Part shown: positions 27,081 through 35,924 of the stretch, in pieces
Numbering within the stretch: position 1 is the first letter of the stretch
Layout: each line of letters begins with the position of its first letter
Source: Domibacillus indicus
GTDB lineage: Bacteria; Bacillota; Bacilli; Bacillales; Domibacillaceae
Direction of reading: 5' to 3'
Assembly: GCF_023715895.1 (NCBI RefSeq)
Contig: NZ_JAMBOO010000015.1
Location: 30,883 to 94,882 of the forward strand
Length of the DNA: 64,000 bases
Program-made: the position numbers and the translations under genes
Notes under the pieces: generated by a model
Told to the model about the DNA's origin: nothing
Seen by the model: the letters and a program-made list of their open reading frames with translations, nothing else
Databases searched by the model: none

Positions 27081-28018
27081 AGGTACTGGTTACTGGTGCA
27101 GCTGGTTTCATAGGCTCTCACCTATGTGAACGGCTGTTGGCTGAAGGACACGACGTGGTAGGTGTTGATATGTTCCTGTTCAAAGAACGGGAACGCTTTA
27201 CGCAATATAACATAAAAGAACTTTTACAGCATCCTAACTTTAAGTTAGTCAACGGCAATCTTCTCGAGCTTGATTTAAAAGAACTCCTTGAGGGGATCGA
27301 AGTCATCTTCCACCAGGCAGCGATCCCAGGCGTCAGGAATAGCTGGGGAACTAACTTTCGGCAGTACGTGGAACTGAATATCCTAATGACTCAGAGGCTC
27401 TTGGAAGTATGCAAGGATCTGCCTCTCAAAAAATTCGTGTACGCATCGACTTCTTCCATTTACGGTATAACGGACGGCAGAACCTCTGAAGACAAACCTG
27501 CAATGCCGATTTCTCCATATGGTACAAGTAAATTGGCCGGTGAGCACTTAGTTCGTATGTATCACCTGAATTTTGGGCTGCCGGTAACTTCGCTGAGATA
27601 CTTTACCGTATATGGTCCAAGGCAGCGTCCTGACATGGCCTTTCACAAATTCTTAAAAGCAATCCTAAGAGACGAATCCATCCCCCTCTTTGGAGACGGC
27701 CAGCAAACCCGGGATTTCACGTATGTGAGTGATGCCGTTGAAGCAAATATACTGGCAATGAATCACCCGGAGCATGGAAATGCGTTCAATATCGGCGGCG
27801 CGGCAAGGTCTTCCGTGAATCAAGTCCTTACTGTGATGGAAGCTGTCACAGGAAAGAAAATAAAAATCGATTACCAGTCCAGGCAGCCAGGCGATCCGCT
27901 CCATACATGGGCTGATATATCTCGGGCGCGTGAAAAGCTGGGATATAACCCAAAAATCACCTTGCATGAGGGCATCCAAAATGAATGGGATTACATCAAG
28001 AAAATGTATCAACCCTAA
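27077..28018 (+). CDS. NAD-dependent sugar epimerase/dehydratase (YtcB-like)
   Basis: Extended SDR enzyme acting on nucleotide sugars, 313 residues, start ATG 27077 overlapping the dehydrogenase stop. NAD motif VLVTGAAGFIGSHLCERLLA (GxxGxxG), VIFHQAAIPGVRNSW, catalytic Ser in YASTSSIYG and YxxxK in SPYGTSKLAGEHLVRMYH. FTVYGPRQRPDMAFHKF and DFTYVSDAVEANI are typical of UDP-glucuronate 4-epimerases. Placed after UDP-glucose dehydrogenase, conversion of UDP-glucuronate to UDP-galacturonate is a sensible guess. Confidence 0.92.
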   Translation: MKVLVTGAAGFIGSHLCERLLAEGHDVVGVDMFLFKERERFTQYNIKELLQHPNFKLVNGNLLELDLKELLEGIEVIFHQAAIPGVRNSWGTNFRQYVELNILMTQRLLEVCKDLPLKKFVYASTSSIYGITDGRTSEDKPAMPISPYGTSKLAGEHLVRMYHLNFGLPVTSLRYFTVYGPRQRPDMAFHKFLKAILRDESIPLFGDGQQTRDFTYVSDAVEANILAMNHPEHGNAFNIGGAARSSVNQVLTVMEAVTGKKIKIDYQSRQPGDPLHTWADISRAREKLGYNPKITLHEGIQNEWDYIKKMYQP

Positions 28019-28584
28019 ACAATATCAAAAGATTGTGGAGCGGAACCGGATCATATGTTTACAAACACAGCACCATATAAGGCTGCTGGTTGATCGACAT
28101 CTAGAGGAATACAGATGTTAGAAAAAGTATCTGGTCTGATGCCCTGCAAACCAGATCACAGGGTCAGAAATGTTTTATGTAAATTCATTAAATTTCGTGT
28201 GAGAATTTAAAATTCTGAACAAGTTTTTGGATTCGATTTATAAATGTTTTAAGCGCTATTTTGCACGTTCTTACCAGAGAAAAAGTAAAGCTCTACACCA
28301 GAAAAATTGCTTTTATACTTATTTGATTTTAATCATTAAGCTGTCATGTATAGCCTTATAATATAGTATTAATGACAGTTAAGTTCATGTTATATGGAAA
28401 GAATAGAGGATATAAAATCAATCCCTATATCCATGGGTTTACATGTAAACAACCGGCAGCAAAAATTAATAAAACAATTGGATTTGTTATAACCGCTATA
28501 TAAATCAGGACTCGAGGTAATTAATTCTATTACATGTAGAGCCCAATTAATACATGTAGTAAAGCAGGAATGGAAACAAGAAAA

Positions 28585-28604
28585 CCCCCAGAATGTTCTG
28601 GGGG
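28585..28604 (-). terminator. Possible terminator of the MnxG-like gene (minus strand)
   Basis: Perfect 9-bp stem CCCCCAGAA / TTCTGGGGG with a 2-base loop; on the minus strand it is followed by TTTTC. It lies 170 bases past the oxidase stop. The remainder of 28019-28771 has no gene that I can support. Confidence 0.6.
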
Positions 28605-28718
28605 AAATGGAAAAAAAGAAAAAGCAGGAAGAGTAGAAAAAGCAGGATGTTTGTTCCATCACTATTTTATTTTTGCCCAATAAGTGTAAACATAATTACT
28701 TTCATCCTAATTTATTTT

Positions 28719-28745
28719 GGACTGTTATGGGCAGTCCTTTTTTCA
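28719..28745 (+). terminator. Plus-strand terminator ahead of convergent oxidase
   Basis: GGACTG / CAGTCC stem followed by TTTTTTCATTTT. Probably the end of the plus-strand glycan transcript. Confidence 0.7.
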
Positions 28746-28771
28746 TTTTCCTTGTTCTGATTGTTCACAGG

Positions 28772-31700
28772 TCATTTATCCAGCAAAGGTAAATGAGGCT
28801 GGAGCTGATCATAGACCCGAATGATTCCCCACATACCCTGCTCAATGCCCCAGCGGATGTTGCCGGACCGGTACATATAGTCGCCAGGATAGTTATAAGT
28901 CCCTCCGGCACCGCCGATTAAAAATAGATCTTCTGCTGCGCCCGGCGCCACATGGCCGACATAGGAATCAATCCGGGCATCAATGTCTCTTGGGTCAAAC
29001 TTCCAGTTGTGGCCATGGAGGTGAAAGGTATTGGTTCTTCTTCGTTCCGATGGATTGGTAAGGCGGACAATGACGGGTTCACCCGGATACGCTTCAAAAA
29101 CCTGTGTGGCTGGATCTCCGTGAACCTTCGAGCTGAATAAGTCACCTAAAACAGGATGTTTTTTAAAGCGGTTAATTAATCGTTCTGTCCGGTAATTAAA
29201 GCCCCGTGAGCCAAAATCATAGGTGTCTACTTCATCGTCTTCAGGATCAGGTTTTGGAATCACGCCATCAAGTGGATCAACAATGACTTTACGACGCTTA
29301 TTCTCAAGCCGGACACCATCATGCATGATCAAGACAAATTCTCTATAATCAATTCCAAGTGGATTGCGGAGCACTACATTAGTGCCAGTTTGAACTGATT
29401 TAAGCGTCTGCGGATCGTGGTAAGTCGTAAAGCGCGGCTCCGCAATAAAAGCGCCGAATGTACCAAACGACCGGTGGTTCCGTAAATCTGCCATGTCCCA
29501 CATGGCACAAGTACCTATGCTTTCTTGTACATGCCAGCGGTACGTAATAGATTCTCCAGGCCCAACCGTTTGATCGGGGTTGAATCCAACCGTACCGCCG
29601 CTTGAAGTGGTAACATCGTAATCCAGCATACTGACGTGCAGCGAGATGCGCAAAGACGGCGGGTAAAATGCCTGCTCTTTTACCGGTGGGTACGGATGAA
29701 TGCCGTTAGGGAACGGAAATAACTTAGCTTTCAGCCGGCTGGTCAGGGTGACTTCAACCAGGTCGCCGGCATTCCCTCTCAGTACCAGCGGCTCCGGTTT
29801 CTTTATGCCACGCAGAATATCAGCCACGTCTTTCTCTAAAGCAAACACAATGCCGTACGGGTCGTGGTCTCCAAATGAGTTATATAAAATGGGCGTTTGA
29901 AAAGCAACAACGCTGTACTTTCGGATCGGCGGCTGATGGGTTGCTTCAGGCGGCAATGTATGCTGTGGTTTGGCCGGCTTTGGCGGCTTTCCGGTCACTT
30001 TGGGCAATCGCTTTGTCTGCGGTGGGGGCAGCGGGCGGTCCGAAAGGGGCATTAAATCATCAACGGCTTCACCAAATGCGCGGATCAGCCCCCATGTGCC
30101 GTTCCAAATATCTTCTTCATCTTCAAAGGCCCACAAATAATCTCCAGCCTTCGGTATAGCTGTTTCAAGCGTAAACGACTCTGAAATGCTGATGTGCTGC
30201 TGTGAACGGATTTGTGAATCCTTGCTGGGCCGTTCTGCTTTCCAGCTTAGTCCGTGCACATTAAAACTATGGGAATCTTCATGCGCACCCTGCAGCAGCC
30301 GGATACGGACCGGATCTCCTTCATATGCCTCCAAAATAGGCGTAACGGGGTCTCCGTGCACATAAGAACTGAAGGAATAGGCTGGATCCTTATCTTTTCC
30401 GAGCCGGAACTGCAGCGGTTCGGTTTTATAATTAACCGCAAAAATGCCGGGATCATCCAAGGAACCTGGAAATTGCGGCGGCTGAATCGGACAGCCGTCT
30501 TTATCAAACAGAAGAGCGAAATCCTGGACAAATAGCGCGAAATCGCGATAATCCGGAATAATCGGATGAGTAACGGTAATCTGTGTGCCGTGATCCAATT
30601 CCTCACCGGTTTTTGAATTTAAAAACTTGGAAAAACGGGGCTGAATCACACAAGAGCCAAAAATTCCGTGCTGCTGATGAGTCGTTGGGAACAGGTGATC
30701 GTGAAAGAAAAAGGCTTTTAATTCAGTGTCGGCATACCACTCATACCGGCCAGTTTCACCAGGCAAAATACCACTATCATAGTTCCAGCCTACATTCGCA
30801 CCATCGGACACAAGAACGTCAAACTTTACGAAATGAACATGAAAGCCCACTTCATAGGTTCGTGTGACCAGCTGAAAGGCGTCACCATCGAGAACATGAG
30901 TCAGCCGGTTTGTAAAGTTTAGCCTGATGCAGGAACCAGCTGGCGCGTGCAGCACAAGCGGTTCCGGCTCTTTTTTTCCGGACAGCACATCAGCCAGATC
31001 TTCATCTGCCACATACATTCTTCCTTTTGGATCATGCCAGCCCTGTTTATTGTAAACAAGCGGCAGGTCAATAACGGACACGTTAAATTCCAGGACAACC
31101 GGATTGCCCAGGCAGGAATCAGCAAAAACAGCCCCTGGCCTTGCATTCGGTACAGCGGCATTTTTTTCGAGTTCCGTCATGCCCCTGCCGCCCACAATGC
31201 CAAACGGCGGCCTTGGCGCTTTGCAGCCAACTTTTCCAGGAATGAAGTTGGGAAACCCTGGTTTTTCTTTTGTCGGCAGAGGCGGACAGGGACGGTCCGG
31301 CAGCGGCTGGAGAGGGGCAATTGGTACGCCGTTTGGGTAACACTGGCTGCCGTCCTGCAAGGTGTCAAAAATGCGGTTCATCCCCCACATTCCGGCTTCA
31401 AAATGCGGATAAAGATGGCAGTGAATAACCACATCTCCAATTGCACCCTGAAGGCTGCCAAGTCCATATAAAGGCTGAACGGTGTAGTGAGACTGCGGGC
31501 TGATCGCCTGTGCATCCACAATTTCTGAATGAATGTTGCCGGGGTCTCTCAGCCATTGATGGACATGGTAATGAAACGCATGTGTTTCTTTGGATCCTCC
31601 ATGGATCAGGCGGATCACAGCCGGGTCGTCCCGGTAGCCGCGCAGAATCGGCGTAGCTGGATCCCCAAATACCCACGAGTCATGATGAACTTCCTCGCCT

Positions 31701-32422
31701 TCTAATTCAGGGGATACGACCCCTTCTTCAATCAGCTTAATTCGGTTATGAAGCGGTTCATACCGGTAGTTAACGCCATGAAAGGATTCACTTTCTTGAT
31801 TGGTCATCGGATTAAGCGGCCGATTGCCGGTTAAGTCTTTTACTTCCATTTCATCACTAAAAAACCAAGCATACTCACGGAAGGAGGGAAGGAAAGGGTG
31901 GTGGACATCCGCGAACACGCCGCTGTTGATTGGTTTGCCTGTTACAGGATCTGTCCACCAGGAGCCTCTTTTTTCAACCAGCAATGTGCCGAAAAGGCCC
32001 TGGATGCTGGACCCTTCTTCAGTACTGGATACATTGCCAAGATCGGTAAAGTAACAAATGCCTTCATACGTGGCATCCAGCTTGTAAAGAAGCTTTTCAC
32101 CGCAATCAGCCAGTGAGCTTGGATTAAAGCCAACGTTGGCTCCGTCTGACGTTAACACGTTATAATCGAGATCTTGAAAATGCATACCCGCTGCAAAAGG
32201 AAGCTGGTTTTCAAAAAGAATTTCAACAACGTCACCTTCGTTCGCTCTGATCGTAAGCGGCTGTACGAGTTCCACAGGAAGAAAAGGGTTTTTACGTACA
32301 AGTTCTTTTACTTTTGTTTCATTTTCCTTTAAGACATACACTCTGCCATTTGGATTGTGGTCGCCAAAGTTGTTAAGGACAATGCGGATCGGGATGGCGA
32401 CCACATGATAACGCCGTATCAT
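28772..32422 (-). CDS. mnxG: Giant six-domain multicopper oxidase, MnxG-like
   Basis: 1216 residues, within one residue of the length I recall for Bacillus Mn(II) oxidase MnxG. Start ATG 32422 after AAGGAGG. Three tandem two-cupredoxin units are visible; each begins with a VVAIPIRIVLNNFGDHNPNG-like strand, then an SDGANVGFN-type block and an HGDPATPIL-type linker. HxH copper motifs are unevenly retained: HVHFVKFD (about 526), FFHDHLFPTTHQQHG (about 571), FHYHVHQWL (about 282), IHCHLYPHFEAGMWG (about 333, with Cys, His and Met for a type 1 site) and FHLHGHNWKFD (about 1132). In units 1 and 3 the first pair is lost (HFQDLDY, LHVSMLDY). Enough ligands for one trinuclear centre remain, shared between units. 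MnxG oxidises Mn(II) on the exosporium. There is no signal peptide, as in MnxG. Confidence 0.85.
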   Translation of the reverse strand: MIRRYHVVAIPIRIVLNNFGDHNPNGRVYVLKENETKVKELVRKNPFLPVELVQPLTIRANEGDVVEILFENQLPFAAGMHFQDLDYNVLTSDGANVGFNPSSLADCGEKLLYKLDATYEGICYFTDLGNVSSTEEGSSIQGLFGTLLVEKRGSWWTDPVTGKPINSGVFADVHHPFLPSFREYAWFFSDEMEVKDLTGNRPLNPMTNQESESFHGVNYRYEPLHNRIKLIEEGVVSPELEGEEVHHDSWVFGDPATPILRGYRDDPAVIRLIHGGSKETHAFHYHVHQWLRDPGNIHSEIVDAQAISPQSHYTVQPLYGLGSLQGAIGDVVIHCHLYPHFEAGMWGMNRIFDTLQDGSQCYPNGVPIAPLQPLPDRPCPPLPTKEKPGFPNFIPGKVGCKAPRPPFGIVGGRGMTELEKNAAVPNARPGAVFADSCLGNPVVLEFNVSVIDLPLVYNKQGWHDPKGRMYVADEDLADVLSGKKEPEPLVLHAPAGSCIRLNFTNRLTHVLDGDAFQLVTRTYEVGFHVHFVKFDVLVSDGANVGWNYDSGILPGETGRYEWYADTELKAFFFHDHLFPTTHQQHGIFGSCVIQPRFSKFLNSKTGEELDHGTQITVTHPIIPDYRDFALFVQDFALLFDKDGCPIQPPQFPGSLDDPGIFAVNYKTEPLQFRLGKDKDPAYSFSSYVHGDPVTPILEAYEGDPVRIRLLQGAHEDSHSFNVHGLSWKAERPSKDSQIRSQQHISISESFTLETAIPKAGDYLWAFEDEEDIWNGTWGLIRAFGEAVDDLMPLSDRPLPPPQTKRLPKVTGKPPKPAKPQHTLPPEATHQPPIRKYSVVAFQTPILYNSFGDHDPYGIVFALEKDVADILRGIKKPEPLVLRGNAGDLVEVTLTSRLKAKLFPFPNGIHPYPPVKEQAFYPPSLRISLHVSMLDYDVTTSSGGTVGFNPDQTVGPGESITYRWHVQESIGTCAMWDMADLRNHRSFGTFGAFIAEPRFTTYHDPQTLKSVQTGTNVVLRNPLGIDYREFVLIMHDGVRLENKRRKVIVDPLDGVIPKPDPEDDEVDTYDFGSRGFNYRTERLINRFKKHPVLGDLFSSKVHGDPATQVFEAYPGEPVIVRLTNPSERRRTNTFHLHGHNWKFDPRDIDARIDSYVGHVAPGAAEDLFLIGGAGGTYNYPGDYMYRSGNIRWGIEQGMWGIIRVYDQLQPHLPLLDK

Positions 32423-32437
32423 TGGCTTTCCTCCTTG

Positions 32438-32677
32438 TTACAGCATGTCATTCAGCTCTGGGATGCGCGGCTGACCGGGAGCCTCGATATAAAACACTTC
32501 GATATTATGGACATAGACCAGCCAATTTCTTTTTTCAAGTTGAGAAAAACGTGTGGTTTCAGCGAATATCTCAACTTGATTCCTTAGCATGGAAACTATT
32601 TCGCCAACAAACATAAATGGATAAGAAGGCCTCATGATAAAGGTTTTTATGCCAATGGCTGCCCTAAAATGCTCCAC
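32438..32677 (-). CDS. Small protein coupled to MnxG-like oxidase (possible MnxE/F-type subunit)
   Basis: 79 residues from GTG 32677; the frame is open further upstream to about 32765 without a standard start, so the N-terminus is uncertain (AAGGAGG near 32730 has no ATG after it). It ends 15 bases before the oxidase. C-terminal text reads QVEIFAETTRF, NWLVYVHNIEVFYIEAPGQP, RIPELNDML, suggesting a small beta-rich protein. In the mnx operon two small proteins, MnxE and MnxF, precede MnxG and form an E3F3G complex; position and size fit, but I cannot confirm sequence homology from memory. No further mnx genes are seen upstream. Confidence 0.6.
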   Translation of the reverse strand: MEHFRAAIGIKTFIMRPSYPFMFVGEIVSMLRNQVEIFAETTRFSQLEKRNWLVYVHNIEVFYIEAPGQPRIPELNDML

Positions 32678-33055
32678 AAGTGCGGCATCATGCCTAACGT
32701 TATTGGAATTTACAGCAGAAGATCTAGGCGTCCTCCTTTTTACACTTCCTTTCTTGCCTATCTAAAGTGAGCGGGATTTGGCTTTATAGTCGAGGAGAGG
32801 CCCGGTTAAGCGGCCTGCCCCAACTACAAACTAAACAATGGAAAATGTATGTTGTAAAAGGATGCAATATTCCTTAAAGTGAACGGTATGTGATAAAAAG
32901 ATAAGATGAATACCACATTATAGTAATGGCTGAACTAGCCATCATAATTTTTAATATATGAGCATAAGCCCTGCCGGTTCATCGTATAGTTCTTTTACAA
33001 AGGTCTCGCCAGCCTTTTGTTTTTGCTTCGTTTTCTTTAACACATACATTTGCAG

Positions 33056-33097
33056 AAAAAGCAGCTATCCCCTTGGGGAAGGGACAGCTGCTTTTTT
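33056..33097 (+). terminator. Strong hairpin terminator upstream of IS
   Basis: AAAAAGCAGCT / AGCTGCTTTTTT stem with an inner CCCCTTGGGG turn. T runs on both strands make it bidirectional. 32678-33055 holds the likely promoter region of the oxidase pair and no gene. Confidence 0.88.
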
Positions 33098-33263
33098 GAT
33101 TTTTATGACCCCTTTTAAATGAATATTTATGTTGCATTCGAAACAAAAAGGCGGCTGCAATGTAGTCCGCCAAAGAACAGGAGTATGAATATGCAAATCC
33201 AAACTGTCCTACAGACCTTACGAGCGGGAAAGCCCACTCCTTCAGGTGTGGGATGATAGCGAG

Positions 33264-33309
33264 GTCGAACCGGGCATGTCTTCAGACATGTCAAAGGTTC
33301 GACTTTTTT
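33264..33309 (+). terminator. Terminator inside the left end of the IS
   Basis: GTCGAACC / GGTTCGAC with inner ATGTC/GACAT pairing, followed by TTTTTT. It would shield tnpB from outside transcription. Confidence 0.85.
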
Positions 33310-33390
33310 CTTTTAGTTTATCTCTCTTGTATACCAAACACTTGTTTGTTATAATTGATACAACCCAATCTTTTGGAAAGGAGGAACGAA

Positions 33391-34470
33391 GTGGAAACCA
33401 TTTCTTTAAAGCTGGAACTAATGAAGCCAACCCATGCAAAAGAACAGGTATACTGCAAAATGACCGAATTAAACACCGGATTTTCCAATTGGCTTCTTCA
33501 GTATGATGAACTTTCAAAAGCCACTTCGAAGGTCTACAAACTTTTTTCTACGGACAAATTGCCTTCGGCCATTGTCAACCAAACCATCCGGGAAGTAAAA
33601 TCACAAAAGAAAAATCAAAAAGCAAAAGCTTTTCGCCGTTTTTGGTGTACCTTTAACAACCAAAATTTAAAAGTTGAAAAAGAAAACAACTTATACAAAC
33701 TCTCCTTTCCTACATTAGAGAAACGAGTCAGTGTTCCAGTTGTGGCTGAGCTCTATCAGCAGCATTGGCTTGATAAGATATTGTCCGGCGAAGCAAAACT
33801 AGGTGCCGGCGAGCTTTATGAGAAAAAAGGGAAATGGTATATGTCTGTGGCGGTTTCCTTTGAACCGAAGGTCGTTTCCCTTTCTTCTAAAGTAATGGGT
33901 GTAGACGTAGGGCTAAATTATTTAGCTGTTGCTTCAATAGGGACAAATTCATTGTTTTTCAAAGGAAACGAGGCTGCTTTTATTCGAAGAAGATTTTCTT
34001 TGAGGAGAAAAACCTTAGGAAAAAATAAGCTTCTTTCTGTTATTAAAGCCTTCAAAAATAAAGAGTCCCAATGGATGAAAAATCTGAACCATAAAATAAG
34101 CCGGCAAATCGTTCATTTTGCTGCAGAGAACGGTGTTCGCTGCATTCGAATGGAAGATTTGACAGGCATTCGCCGTAAAGCCAAATCAAAAAAAGACGCA
34201 GGCAGAAATCTGCACTTCTGGGCACATTATCAGCTTCAGCAGTTTATTGAATACAAAGCCAAAATGGCAGGGATTCAAGTTGAATATGTGAATCCACATC
34301 ATACCTCTCAAACATGTAAATGTGGCCATGTAGACAAAAAGAATCGAAAAAAACACACGTTTGCGTGTGTCAAATGCCAATATACACTTCATGCCGATGC
34401 GAATGCCGCCATTAATATTTCGAAAGCCATCAGCGGCCTTTCAAAAAAGAAAAACAAGCAAGCAGCTTAA
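33391..34470 (+). CDS. tnpB: TnpB RNA-guided nuclease of IS605-type element
   Basis: 359 residues from GTG 33391 (AAAGGAGGAACGAA). OrfB-type N-terminal helix region, then the RuvC-like nuclease. First Asp in MGVDVGLNYLAVAS (about residue 173), Glu in CIRMEDLTGIRRK (about 257), last Asp in LHADANAAINISKA (about 335). The zinc-binding domain CKCGHVDKKNRKKH and ACVKCQ sits between the second and third motif with its four cysteines. All three acidic residues are intact, so the nuclease may be active. TnpB of this type is guided by an RNA from the element's right end and helps keep the element in place. Confidence 0.95.
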   Translation: METISLKLELMKPTHAKEQVYCKMTELNTGFSNWLLQYDELSKATSKVYKLFSTDKLPSAIVNQTIREVKSQKKNQKAKAFRRFWCTFNNQNLKVEKENNLYKLSFPTLEKRVSVPVVAELYQQHWLDKILSGEAKLGAGELYEKKGKWYMSVAVSFEPKVVSLSSKVMGVDVGLNYLAVASIGTNSLFFKGNEAAFIRRRFSLRRKTLGKNKLLSVIKAFKNKESQWMKNLNHKISRQIVHFAAENGVRCIRMEDLTGIRRKAKSKKDAGRNLHFWAHYQLQQFIEYKAKMAGIQVEYVNPHHTSQTCKCGHVDKKNRKKHTFACVKCQYTLHADANAAINISKAISGLSKKKNKQAA

Positions 34471-34675
34471 CCTAGTCCTGTGGTAACAGCAGGACCGCCT
34501 GTAAGGTACATGTATGCCGAAGGCATATAAAACGAAGCAGGATGGGCTGATGACACCGCCCTTAACTGAAGGCGAGTTCTAAACAGAAATGGACTGGGAA
34601 CGCGTTCGCACTTCAGAATCCCACCCGTCTCACCGCAAGGTGAAGGGCTTGCGGCTTTAGCCGTGGGAGTGTCAA
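34440..34675 (+). ncRNA. Predicted omega RNA (reRNA) of TnpB
   Basis: The 3' end of tnpB plus about 200 bases to the right end form the usual scaffold position. The segment is GC-richer than its surroundings and full of pairing: GTCCTGTGGTAACAGCAGGAC, ATGCCGAAGGCAT, CTCACCGCAAGGTGAAG, GCGGCTTTAGCCGT. The guide would be the sequence after about 34675 (TGCTATCAGTTTATGC). Boundaries are inferred by analogy with other IS605 elements. Confidence 0.65.
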
Positions 34676-34804
34676 TGCTATCAGTTTATGCGTGATTTTA
34701 AAAAAGTTTGGACGCAAGACACTACAAAAGGTAGTTACTTTTAAGATATTATGGGTAGTTAGGAAGGGAAAGAGCATTGCAGACTAATAAGGGAGACAGC
34801 ATAT

Positions 34805-34954
34805 ATGGTAGAGGAAGGTCTTATCTTCATAAAAGAAATTCGCCTGCTGTATGGGGAATATCTTAAATGTGGAGATCATGATATTAAGCAAATGATACAT
34901 GACGATATTCTTTCTTTAGTAGAGGCAATGGAAGTAATGGACAGCCAAAGATAA
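34805..34954 (+). CDS. Small acidic protein, unknown function
   Basis: 49 codons, MVEEGLIFIKEIRLLYGEYL to EVMDSQR, with GGGAG 8-10 bases before ATG 34805 and a terminator 12 bases after the stop. Predicted mostly helical, net negative, two short helical stretches around a CGDHD turn. No family recognised, but a site with ribosome binding, tidy frame and terminator looks like a real small gene. Confidence 0.5.
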   Translation: MVEEGLIFIKEIRLLYGEYLKCGDHDIKQMIHDDILSLVEAMEVMDSQR

Positions 34955-34965
34955 TTCATAAAGTT

Positions 34966-35008
34966 AGGTCTCACTGGTGAAAGCATACTTTCGCAAATGG
35001 GACTTTTT
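34966..35008 (+). terminator. Terminator of the small gene
   Basis: Imperfect hairpin GTCTCACTGGTGAAAG / CTTTCGCAAATGGGAC followed by TTTTTT. Confidence 0.7.
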
Positions 35009-35119
35009 TATTTTGCTTTTTATTTAAAACAACTGTCCCCTATATAAACGGCCGTCCCCCAAACAATAAGGGCAGAAATCTGTTTTATATGCCTTAATAG
35101 TATCCATTCGCATCATTAT

Positions 35120-35444
35120 GCTTAAATTGACAAATGATCATTTGTAAAAAGTTTAAAACAATTCAATTTGGGTATAATGAAATGGATTCGAAATGTAAGG
35201 AGGCACACAAATAATGGAACGCGGAAAAGTTAAGTGGTTTAATGGTGAAAAGGGATTTGGATTTATTGAACGTGACGGCGGAGAAGATGTATTTGTACAT
35301 TTCTCAGCAATACAAGGTGAAGGTTTCAAGAATCTTGATGAAGGACAAGAAGTGGAATTTGAGGTTGAACAAGGTCAAAGAGGACCTCAAGCCGTTAATG
35401 TTCATAAATTATAATTAGCCGCCAATCAAAACAGACTCTAAATG
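35120..35444 (+). repeat. 325-bp perfect repeat containing cspB, copy 1
   Basis: Every base from 35120 to 35444 recurs at 63552-63876 (constant offset 28432), covering promoter, leader, gene and half of the terminator. It includes a 16-bp palindrome ACAAATGATCATTTGT and TATAAT at about 35173. No IS-like ends border it. Confidence 0.95.
35214..35414 (+). CDS. Cold-shock protein CspB-type, copy 1
   Basis: 66-residue single OB-fold protein ([20 protein letters not shown]) with RNP1 KGFGFIE and RNP2 VFVHF intact; binds single-stranded RNA/DNA as an RNA chaperone. AAGGAGG 8 bases before the ATG. The roughly 35-base leader after TATAAT is shorter than classical cold-shock leaders, so cold induction is uncertain. 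Identical in sequence to the gene at 63646. Confidence 0.96.
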   Translation: MERGKVKWFNGEKGFGFIERDGGEDVFVHFSAIQGEGFKNLDEGQEVEFEVEQGQRGPQAVNVHKL

Positions 35445-35458
35445 GGTCTGTTTTTTAA
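35428..35458 (+). terminator. Terminator of cspB copy 1
   Basis: AAAACAGAC / GTCTGTTTT stem with TTTTTT. In copy 2 the 3' arm is replaced by an IS. Confidence 0.9.
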
Positions 35459-35735
35459 TTTCTTACAAGAAAAAATACCCTACTGGTTTACGGGTAGGGT
35501 AATAAACAAAGTAAAATGGTTCGTATCTTGTAGTATAGAGATATATGGGTAATAAAATAAAAATTCCTATTAAGGCATATGACATATTAGATTATTATTT
35601 AGACATTTTACAGAAATAGCAACAATCTATACGAAAACAGCGTTTAATAAAGAAGCAGGAACTAAATAATTACAATCTTGAGATATAAAAATAAAGGGCT
35701 GACTTAGATAACCAGCCGCGATTTTAATTGAATGC

Positions 35736-35924
35736 TTAAAAATTATTGATAGTAACCCTGTTGGGGCCTTGTTCGTGTTTATATACTTCTTCAAGGATCT
35801 CCGCCGCAATATCCTGCATACTTTTGCCCGTTTGTTCTCCTTTACTTCGCAGCCAGTCCTTAATATCGACTGACAGGGAAACCGACAGCAATTCCTCCTC
35901 CGATTCAATACTTAAGCGCCTCAT
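35736..35924 (-). CDS. RHH/Arc-like small protein of the multicopy module (copy A, intact)
   Basis: 62 residues from ATG 35924 (MRRLSIESEEELLSVSLSVD...INNF). The ATG lies inside the end of the upstream gene (stop 35905), so the two are translationally coupled. The text LLSVSLSVDIKDWLRSKGEQ then TGKSMQDIAAEILEEVYKHE fits the strand-helix-helix pattern of ribbon-helix-helix DNA-binding proteins and antitoxins. Related decayed copies are at 10003-10170 and about 52430-52515. Function unknown; an antitoxin or repressor role is a hypothesis. 35460-35735 downstream holds only a TACCCTAC/GTAGGGTA inverted repeat (35476-35501). Confidence 0.6.
   Translation of the reverse strand: MRRLSIESEEELLSVSLSVDIKDWLRSKGEQTGKSMQDIAAEILEEVYKHEQGPNRVTINNF

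Larger units (their letters stand above)
33222..34675 (+). mobile_element. IS605-type element carrying only tnpB (IS1341-like)
   Basis: The left end appears to follow TTAC (33218-33221), the sort of tetranucleotide used as target by IS200/IS605 elements. Subterminal hairpins lie at both sides: AAGCCCAC...GTGTGGG near 33230-33252 and CGGCTTTAGCCG at 34652-34663, ahead of a GGGAGTGTCAA right end. No terminal inverted repeats and no target duplication, as expected. There is no tnpA, so transposition would need a Y1 transposase from elsewhere. The ends are inferred from layout and should be taken as plus or minus 10 bases. Confidence 0.75.

Noticed and set aside
28390..28680. 96-codon Cys/Phe-rich minus-strand frame
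   Set aside because: Composition typical of the complement of AT-rich spacer, contains a terminator hairpin, no start signals.
28952..32133. Many frames of 60-170 codons antisense to the oxidase gene
   Set aside because: Shadows of the 1216-codon gene, whose codon pattern and motifs leave no doubt about the coding strand.
35120..35213. Long cold-shock leader with cold box upstream of cspB
   Set aside because: The TATAAT lies only about 35 bases before the ATG, leaving no room for a classical long leader.
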